From Actinomycetes bacterium (GTDB taxonomy: Bacteria > Actinomycetota > Thermoleophilia > Solirubrobacterales > Solirubrobacteraceae): a stretch of 5,622 nucleotides of DNA. The stretch spans positions 1 through 5,622 of the forward strand of contig JAEXXR010000682.1 of the NCBI GenBank assembly GCA_023405705.1. Reading direction: 5' to 3'. This document shows, one piece after another, positions 1 through 5,622 of this stretch (position 1 is its first letter; the number at the start of each line of letters is the position of its first letter). Made by a program: the position numbers and the translations under genes. The notes below the pieces were generated by a model, which ran no database searches, was not told where the DNA came from, and saw only the letters and a program-made list of their open reading frames with translations.

Positions 1-16
1 CCCGAGGCGCGGTCGC

Positions 17-631
17 TCACACGCGCGGCAGCGCGTCGACCCGCTCGATCCACGCCGCCAGCGGCGCGTGCTGGGGTCGCAGCGTCTGGAACTCGTCGAG
101 CACGACGTGGAAGGTCTCGTCGTCGGCCGGGTCGCGGTGGAGCGCGTACTTCAGGAACGGGTAGGCGATGCAGTCGGCGGCGGAGAAGCCGCCGAAGAGG
201 AAGTCGCGGCCGTCGAGCAGCGCGGTGAAGCGGTCGAGCGAGCTCTCCAGCTCGTAGGCGGCGATCTGGATCGTGCGCTCGTCCTCGGGCACGCGGCCCT
301 CGCGCTCCTCCGCGATCGCGTTCGGCCACCGCTTCCAGACGTGGTTGAACCAGTCGGCGAAGAACTCCAGCTCGGCGCGGCGGGCCGGCTCGGCCGGGTA
401 GAGCGGCGCCTGCGGGTGGCGGGCGTCGAGGAAGGCGAGGATCGCCGGCGAGTCGTGGACGATCGCGCCGCCGTCGTCGAGCACCGGCACCAGGTCCTGT
501 CCGCTGACCTGCTCGACGACCGACCGGTCGCCGTAGTCGATCCAGACCGACTCGACCTCCAGGCCCTTGTGCGCCAGCGCCAGCGCGACGCGCTCGCAGT
601 TGGTCGACCAGGCCGCGCGGTAGAGCTTCAT
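17..631 (-). CDS. Glutathione S-transferase-fold protein
   Basis: A 204-residue cytosolic protein with a thioredoxin-like N-terminal half and an all-helical C-terminal half, the usual bacterial GST length. Residues here count from an ATG two codons upstream (635-637). The start reads MKLYRAAW, followed by S-T-N-C-E-R (11-16), where zeta/beta GSTs keep a catalytic Ser or Cys near an Arg. VPVL supplies the cis-proline (Pro51), and HDSP at 61-64 gives the Asp-Ser pair that holds the gamma-glutamyl group. FSAAD (151-155) fits the C-terminal N-capping box. The ATG at 629-631 is preferred because AGGA lies five bases upstream of it, whereas AGG abuts the upstream ATG directly. The gene lies 77 nt downstream of the fatty acyl-CoA reductase on the same strand, so co-transcription is possible. 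The fold is clear; the substrate is unknown. Actinobacteria generally use mycothiol, so glutathione may not be the thiol. All its arginine codons appear to be CGN, unlike the next three genes. Confidence 0.88.
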   Translation of the reverse strand: MKLYRAAWSTNCERVALALAHKGLEVESVWIDYGDRSVVEQVSGQDLVPVLDDGGAIVHDSPAILAFLDARHPQAPLYPAEPARRAELEFFADWFNHVWKRWPNAIAEEREGRVPEDERTIQIAAYELESSLDRFTALLDGRDFLFGGFSAADCIAYPFLKYALHRDPADDETFHVVLDEFQTLRPQHAPLAAWIERVDALPRV

Positions 632-687
632 CGCCATCCTGAGACGGTCCTACCCCGCGCGACCGGACGCGCCCACCCGCGCAGGAG

Positions 688-710
688 AGGGCGCTCCGGC
701 CTGGCGCCCT
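688..710 (-). terminator. Weak hairpin at the reductase stop codon
   Basis: AGGGCGC (688-694) and GCGCCCT (704-710) form a perfect 7-bp stem with a 9-nt loop, overlapping the stop codon of the acyl-CoA reductase gene (709-711). On the minus strand the bases after the stem are C/T-mixed with no run of T, so this is not a standard intrinsic terminator. It could slow RNA polymerase or stabilise the 3' end, or it may be chance in GC-rich DNA. The rest of the 638-708 gap shows no clear promoter for the GST-like gene. Confidence 0.25.
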
Positions 711-2682
711 ACCAGTGGACGCCCTTCATCAGGTGCGCGAGCGCGACCTGCTCGGTCGAGGCGTGCTCGCCCGGGTCGACCGCCCCCTTCGCCGCCGCCG
801 AGTCGGGGAAGACCTTGTAGGCCATGTGCAGGATCTGGTCGACCGCTCTCGGCGCGAGCGCGTAGGCGACCTCGCCGAAGGTGCCCAGCCGCGTGTTGAT
901 CTGCTTCGGCTTGGAGCGGATCGCCTCGCAGATCAGGTCGGCCGCCTCGTCGGGCGAGATCGTCGGGAACGAGTCGTAGATTCTCGTCGGCGCGATCATC
1001 GCGGTGCGCACGAGCGGCATGTGGATCGTCGTGAAGGAGACGTTGTCGCCGATCGTCTCGGAGCCGACGACGCGCGTGAAGGCGTCGAGCGCGGCCTTCG
1101 AGGCGACGTAGGCGGAGAAGCGCGGCGGATTCGTCTGCACGCCGATCGAGGAGACGTTGACGATGTGGCCCCCTCTGCGCTCGCGCATGTGCGGCAGCAG
1201 CTGGATGATGAGCTTGACCGTGCCGAGGTAGTTGAGCTGGATCGTCCGCTCGAAGTCGTGGAAGCGGTCGTAGCTGAGCGCGATCGAGCGGCGGATCGAG
1301 CGGCCGGCGTTGTTGACGAGCACGTCGACGGCCGGGTGGTCGGCGAAGATCCGCTCGGTCAGCTGCTCGATCGAGGCGGTGTCGGAGAGGTCGGCGGTGT
1401 AGACGTACGCCGTCCCGCCGAGCGCCTCGATCTCGCGCTTGGTCTCCTCGAGCTTGTCGACGCTGCGGGCGACCAGCAGCGGGATGCCGCCGGCGCGGGC
1501 GATCTTCAGCGCCGCCGCGCGGCCGATGCCGCTGGAGGCGCCGGTGATGACCACCGTCTTGCCGTTGACGGCGCCCTCGAACGAGTGGTCTCTGAAGAGG
1601 TCGGGGTCGAGGTTGCGCTCCCAGTAGTCCCACAGCTTCGTCGCGTACGCCGACAGCGGCGGCACCTCGATCCCGCTGCCCTCCAGCGCCCGCTCGGTGT
1701 CGCGCGTGTCGAACTGCGCGGTCAGCGCGATGTGGTCGACGATCTCGTCCGGGATCCCGTAGTCGGCGAGGAAGCTTCTGCGCACGCCCTTGGCGGCCGG
1801 CAGCTTCATCAGCATCGAGATCGTGCCCTTCGGCAGCGCGGCGGTCAGGCGGCGGTCGATCCGCATCGCCAGCTGCGGCGCGTGGGCGGCGCGCGCGAAC
1901 TCGTTCATCGCCTCACCCGAGCGCGTCGGCCGCGGGTCGGCGAGGTGGAAGGCCTGGCCGTCGAGGCCCGGCTGGTGGGCGATGTGGTCCATCGCGGCGG
2001 CGACGTAGTCGACCGGCACGAGGTTCGTGTAGCCCAGCTCGGGGCCGACGAGCGGGAACCACTGCGGCAGCAGGCTGCGCAGCTTCTGGATCGCCTTGAA
2101 GAAGTAGTACGGGCCGTCGATCTTGTCCATCACCCCCGTCTGGGAGTGGCCGACGACGATCGCCGGGCGGTAGACGCGCCAGGCGCCGGCCGTCTGCGTC
2201 CGCGCGATCCGCTCGGACTCGAACTTCGTGCGGTGGTAGGGGTGGTCGAGCTTCTGCCCCTCGTCGAACATGTCCTCGCGGAAGAGGCCCTTGAATCTGC
2301 CCGCGGCCGCTATCGAGGAGACGTGGTGGAAGGTGCCGGCGCCGATCGCGTTGGCGAGCGCGACGGCGTTGCGCGTCCCCTCGACGTTGGCGACGCGGTT
2401 GGCCTCCTCCTCGGCGGTCATGTCGTAGATCGCGGCGAGGTGGAAGAAGTGGTCGACCTGCTTGCCCTTGAGCGCCTCGACCTCTCTGTCGCCGAGGCCG
2501 AGCAGCGGCTGCGTGATGTCGCCGACGACCGGCTTGACGCGCGGCTCCTCGCCCCAGCGCGCCTCCAGCGCCTCCACCGAGCCGGCGCGCACCAGCACGT
2601 ACACGTCGCCGTCGCGTTCGAGCAGGCGCTCGACGAGATGTCGGCCGATGAACCCGGTCGCGCCGGTCACGAAGTAGGTCAT
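709..2682 (-). CDS. Bifunctional fatty acyl-CoA reductase (two fused SDR domains)
   Basis: This 657-residue protein probably reduces long-chain acyl-CoA to aldehyde and then to fatty alcohol with NADPH, feeding wax ester or related lipid synthesis. The N-terminal extended SDR (about 1-340) has TGATGFIG (6-13), an Arg after the second beta strand in VYVLVR (Arg32, fits NADPH), SSI (122-124) and YHRTK (149-153, the YxxxK pair). A junction reading LWDYWERNLDPDLFRD (350-365) leads into a classical SDR with TGASSGIG (380-387), VARS (Arg406), NNAG (457-460), Asn484, SS (511-512) and YVASK (525-529). Both active sites look intact. Length and domain order match Marinobacter Maqu_2220 and M. tuberculosis Rv3391 (AcrA1), in which the C-terminal half resembles Acinetobacter Acr1, the acyl-CoA-to-aldehyde enzyme. 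The ATG at 2680-2682 is chosen because GGGAGGAG precedes it; an upstream in-frame TTG at 2707-2709 overlaps the probable promoter. Homology is strong; chain-length preference and actual product are inferred. AGA arginine codons occur at least six times. Confidence 0.85.
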   Translation of the reverse strand: MTYFVTGATGFIGRHLVERLLERDGDVYVLVRAGSVEALEARWGEEPRVKPVVGDITQPLLGLGDREVEALKGKQVDHFFHLAAIYDMTAEEEANRVANVEGTRNAVALANAIGAGTFHHVSSIAAAGRFKGLFREDMFDEGQKLDHPYHRTKFESERIARTQTAGAWRVYRPAIVVGHSQTGVMDKIDGPYYFFKAIQKLRSLLPQWFPLVGPELGYTNLVPVDYVAAAMDHIAHQPGLDGQAFHLADPRPTRSGEAMNEFARAAHAPQLAMRIDRRLTAALPKGTISMLMKLPAAKGVRRSFLADYGIPDEIVDHIALTAQFDTRDTERALEGSGIEVPPLSAYATKLWDYWERNLDPDLFRDHSFEGAVNGKTVVITGASSGIGRAAALKIARAGGIPLLVARSVDKLEETKREIEALGGTAYVYTADLSDTASIEQLTERIFADHPAVDVLVNNAGRSIRRSIALSYDRFHDFERTIQLNYLGTVKLIIQLLPHMRERRGGHIVNVSSIGVQTNPPRFSAYVASKAALDAFTRVVGSETIGDNVSFTTIHMPLVRTAMIAPTRIYDSFPTISPDEAADLICEAIRSKPKQINTRLGTFGEVAYALAPRAVDQILHMAYKVFPDSAAAKGAVDPGEHASTEQVALAHLMKGVHW

Positions 2683-2686
2683 TCCG

Positions 2687-2694
2687 CTCCTCCC
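2687..2694 (-). promoter_or_regulatory. Strong Shine-Dalgarno for the acyl-CoA reductase
   Basis: The minus strand reads GGGAGGAG, then CGGA, then ATG. This decides the start at 2682 over the TTG at 2709. It is the clearest ribosome binding site in the window. Confidence 0.75.
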
Positions 2695-2708
2695 ACGGTC
2701 TCGGCCCA

Positions 2709-2714
2709 ACCCTA
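2709..2714 (-). promoter_or_regulatory. Possible -10 element of the acyl-CoA reductase
   Basis: The minus strand has TATAGGGTT in an otherwise GC-rich gap. TAGGGT (2714 down to 2709) keeps the key T, A and final T of an actinobacterial -10. Transcription would start near 2702 and give a leader of about 20 nt that includes the Shine-Dalgarno. No recognisable -35 lies 16-19 bp upstream, so this is a weak call. It fits the gene needing its own promoter downstream of the 2764-2794 terminator. Confidence 0.35.
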
Positions 2715-2763
2715 TACCCGCAAATCGGGCCGAGGGGACGGAATCGCCCGCGGAGGATCCCGG

Positions 2764-2794
2764 GAACGAGAAACGCCCCGGCGGGCCGGGGCGT
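2764..2794 (-). terminator. Intrinsic terminator of the small membrane protein gene
   Basis: ACGCCCCGG (2773-2781) and CCGGGGCGT (2786-2794) form a perfect 9-bp GC-rich stem with a 4-nt loop. Read on the minus strand, the stem is followed by TTTCTCGTT, a short T-rich tail. On the plus strand the following bases are CACGGG, so it should work for minus-strand transcription only. It lies 47 nt past the stop of the 2841-3137 gene and upstream of the acyl-CoA reductase promoter region, separating the two as transcription units. Confidence 0.7.
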
Positions 2795-2840
2795 CACGGG
2801 TGCTGCGTTCAGGCGTCCCGCCGGAGCGGGGGAGGGCTGG

Positions 2841-3137
2841 CTACCAGCCGCCCTTCCAGTCGCCGTTCTTGGAGCGCGCCTTGACGGCGGCCTTGCGCGC
2901 GTCTCTGCGCTTGTCGAGCTTCCACTGGAGCACGCTGAGCACGAAGATCAGCAGCGGGAAGAAGGCGATCACGGCGAAGCCGAAGTTCGTGACGACTCTG
3001 TCGGTCGTCTCGCCGTAGGTCCCCTCGCCGGAGACGCCGCCGTGGTCTATCGACGCGAGCGCCACCGGGGCGCTCATCAGCAGGACGAGGCTCGTCGCGA
3101 CGAGCGTGGTGAGCAGGCGTGTGGTCTTGTGCCGCAT
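2841..3137 (-). CDS. Small signal-peptide-bearing, single-pass membrane protein, function unknown
   Basis: I do not recognise a family. The 98-residue product begins MRHKTTRLL, continues with a hydrophobic stretch (about 8-28) and ends in ALA at 26-28, a good signal peptidase I site before Ser29. A short polar, Gly-rich segment follows (29-50), then a second hydrophobic helix (about 52-72, FGFAVIAFFPLLIFVLSVLQW) and a strongly basic tail (73-98) rich in Lys and Arg, ending in the aromatic GDWKGGW. Predicted topology is a short external N-terminus, one membrane helix and a basic cytoplasmic tail that could touch membrane lipids, RNA or a partner protein. The ATG at 3135-3137 is chosen because it puts the positive signal-peptide start at the N-terminus; an upstream in-frame GTG (3210-3212) would add a proline- and arginine-containing leader. 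No Shine-Dalgarno is visible (CCCCCTC precedes the ATG), so a leaderless start is likely. It is divergent from the ABC-F gene and ends in its own terminator. Two of its seven Arg codons are AGA. Confidence 0.8.
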   Translation of the reverse strand: MRHKTTRLLTTLVATSLVLLMSAPVALASIDHGGVSGEGTYGETTDRVVTNFGFAVIAFFPLLIFVLSVLQWKLDKRRDARKAAVKARSKNGDWKGGW

Positions 3138-3147
3138 GAGGGGGCGA

Positions 3148-3153
3148 ACAATA
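3148..3153 (-). promoter_or_regulatory. Possible -10 for the small membrane protein gene
   Basis: The minus strand reads TATTGT, matching TATAAT at four of six positions, inside the most A/T-rich patch of this intergenic region. Ten bases separate it from the ATG at 3137, so transcription would begin within a few bases of the start codon. This agrees with the absence of a Shine-Dalgarno. No -35 is recognisable. Confidence 0.45.
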
Positions 3154-3196
3154 ACGAACGGCAGGACGTGAGCGCCCCGCCCCGACGAGGCGGCTC

Positions 3197-3210
3197 GTCC
3201 GCGCGCGGAC
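3197..3210. repeat. 14-bp perfect palindrome upstream of the ABC-F gene
   Basis: GTCCGCGCGCGGAC is identical to its reverse complement. It ends 4 bp before the proposed -10 (3215-3220), so it covers the spacer and edge of the -35 region, where a dimeric repressor could bind. A palindrome of this length is expected about once by chance in a window of this size and GC content, so only its position makes it notable. Confidence 0.35.
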
Positions 3211-3214
3211 ACCT

Positions 3215-3220
3215 ACCATG
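3215..3220 (+). promoter_or_regulatory. Possible -10 for a leaderless ABC-F mRNA
   Basis: TACCAT fits the TAnnnT pattern of actinobacterial -10 elements. It ends seven bases before the ATG at 3228, which places the expected transcription start at or next to the start codon. The intervening GGACGGAC is a poor and badly placed Shine-Dalgarno. No clear -35 is seen 16-19 bp upstream. Confidence 0.5.
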
Positions 3221-3227
3221 GACGGAC

Positions 3228-5174
<1,947 letters not shown>

Positions 5175-5179
5175 TCGCG

Positions 5180-5184
5180 GGAGG
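5180..5184 (+). promoter_or_regulatory. Shine-Dalgarno for the PotD-like gene
   Basis: GGAGG lies four bases before the GTG at 5189, within the 14-nt gap after the ABC-F stop. It selects this GTG over the in-frame GTG at 5201, which has no such site. Having an SD suits a gene translated from the middle of an ABC-F transcript. Confidence 0.6.
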
Positions 5185-5188
5185 AGCG

Positions 5189-5622
5189 GTGCGGGCATCG
5201 GTGTCGGAGGAGGAGCGAGAGACGCCGCTGCGCCTGCTGTCGTGGCCGGGGATGCCGGCGCGCGAGGCGCTGACGGCGGTCGGCGAGCGGATCGGCGTCG
5301 CGATCGAGGTCGACCACACGATCGTCGACAACGGCGTGCTGGAGGCGCGGCTGGCGGCCGGCGAGCGGTTCGACCTGATCTGCCCCTCCGACTACCTCGT
5401 CGCGAAGCTGGCGGCGCAGGGCGCGCTGCTGCCGCTCGACGACGCGCTGCTGCCCGGCCGCGCCGGCCTCGCCGAGTGGGCGCGGGACCCCGCCTACGAC
5501 CCCGGCGACCGCTTCTCGGTCCCGCTCGCCTTCGGCACCGTCGGCTTCCTCTACGAGCGCGCGGCGCTCGGCGGCGACCCGTCGTCGTGGCGCGCGCTGC
5601 TCGACCCGCCGGAGGGCGTGCG
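5189..5622 (+). CDS. PotD-like extracellular solute-binding protein, N-terminal part
   Basis: The first 144 codons of a gene that runs off the right edge. The product resembles the polyamine-binding protein PotD of ABC importers: PLRLLSWPGMP (13-23) matches the PotD start LYFYNWTEYVP, FDLICPSDYLVAKL (61-74) matches DLVVPSTYYVDKM, and YDPGDRFSVPLAFGTVGFLY (103-122) matches the NDYSIPYIWGATAI region. GDPSSWRALLDP (129-140) matches the SWADLW segment. Ser67 and Tyr69 appear to align with PotD substrate-contacting Ser and Tyr, but the first-strand Thr and Tyr of PotD are replaced by Pro20 and Met22, so the ligand may not be spermidine or putrescine. Oddly, the start MRASVSEEERETPL leads straight into the mature fold with no signal peptide or lipobox. 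Extending the frame upstream into the ABC-F gene gives an Arg-rich stretch without an adequate hydrophobic core or a good start codon. The protein may be cytoplasmic, be part of a larger fusion, or be exported another way. Permease and ATPase genes would be expected beyond the edge. Confidence 0.72.
   Translation, partial: MRASVSEEERETPLRLLSWPGMPAREALTAVGERIGVAIEVDHTIVDNGVLEARLAAGERFDLICPSDYLVAKLAAQGALLPLDDALLPGRAGLAEWARDPAYDPGDRFSVPLAFGTVGFLYERAALGGDPSSWRALLDPPEGV

Noticed and set aside
638..687. Promoter for the GST-like gene
   Set aside because: The only candidate (TAGGAC on the minus strand) lacks the final T of a -10 and has no -35; read-through from the reductase gene is as likely.
650..1633. 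Minus-strand open frame overlapping the reductase's second domain in another frame
   Set aside because: The product is Arg/Pro-rich and without motifs, while the overlapping frame carries intact SDR motifs.
715..3018. Very long open frame on the plus strand opposite the acyl-CoA reductase
   Set aside because: Its product is low-complexity Arg/Val/Asp/Leu-rich text with no domain. It mirrors the reductase codons, as GC-rich genes often leave the antisense frame open.
3218..3220. Alternative ATG just before the ABC-F start
   Set aside because: It is in a different reading frame from the ABC-F gene and would fall inside the proposed -10 element.
3042..3227. 62-codon N-terminal extension of the ABC-F frame
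   Set aside because: It would overlap the divergent membrane gene, is rich in Arg, Glu and Asn without family similarity, and runs across the likely promoter.

Overview
The window is about 70% GC with dense coding and strong third-position G/C. This suggests a high-GC actinobacterium. The likely leaderless starts and the Mycobacterium-type fatty acyl-CoA reductase architecture support that. A lineage such as Thermoleophilia (Solirubrobacterales) is only a guess. An unusual trait is steady use of the AGA arginine codon in three of the five genes while AGG is almost unused.

Layout. Positions 17-631 (minus) encode a small glutathione S-transferase-fold protein. Upstream of it on the same strand, 709-2682 (minus) encodes a 657-residue fusion of two short-chain dehydrogenase/reductase (SDR) domains. 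Its architecture matches the bifunctional alcohol-forming fatty acyl-CoA reductases (Marinobacter Maqu_2220, M. tuberculosis Rv3391/AcrA1). The reductase has its own Shine-Dalgarno and a possible -10 element. An intrinsic terminator (2764-2794) separates it from 2841-3137 (minus), a 98-residue secreted-then-anchored membrane protein of unknown function.

A 90-bp divergent intergenic region (3138-3227) separates that gene from 3228-5174 (plus), a 648-residue ABC-F ATPase with two ATP-binding domains, a short linker, a Gly/Ser/Lys-rich hinge and a C-terminal coiled coil. Both divergent genes lack a convincing Shine-Dalgarno and have a -10-like hexamer 7-10 nt before the ATG, so both may be translated from leaderless mRNAs. 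A 14-bp perfect palindrome lies just upstream of the ABC-F -10.

Fourteen bases after the ABC-F stop, a GTG start preceded by GGAGG opens a gene that runs off the right edge. It encodes a PotD-like solute-binding protein but shows no signal peptide.

How the genes may work together. The reductase would turn fatty acyl-CoA into fatty alcohol for wax esters or other lipids, and the GST-like gene may be co-transcribed with it (77-nt gap). The ABC-F protein probably acts on ribosomes and may be co-transcribed with the solute-binding gene, though their functions are not obviously linked. I see no mobile element, CRISPR array, tRNA or rRNA, and no clearly new multi-gene system. The points most worth checking are the divergent leaderless promoter region, the missing signal peptide on the PotD-like protein and the unassigned small membrane protein.
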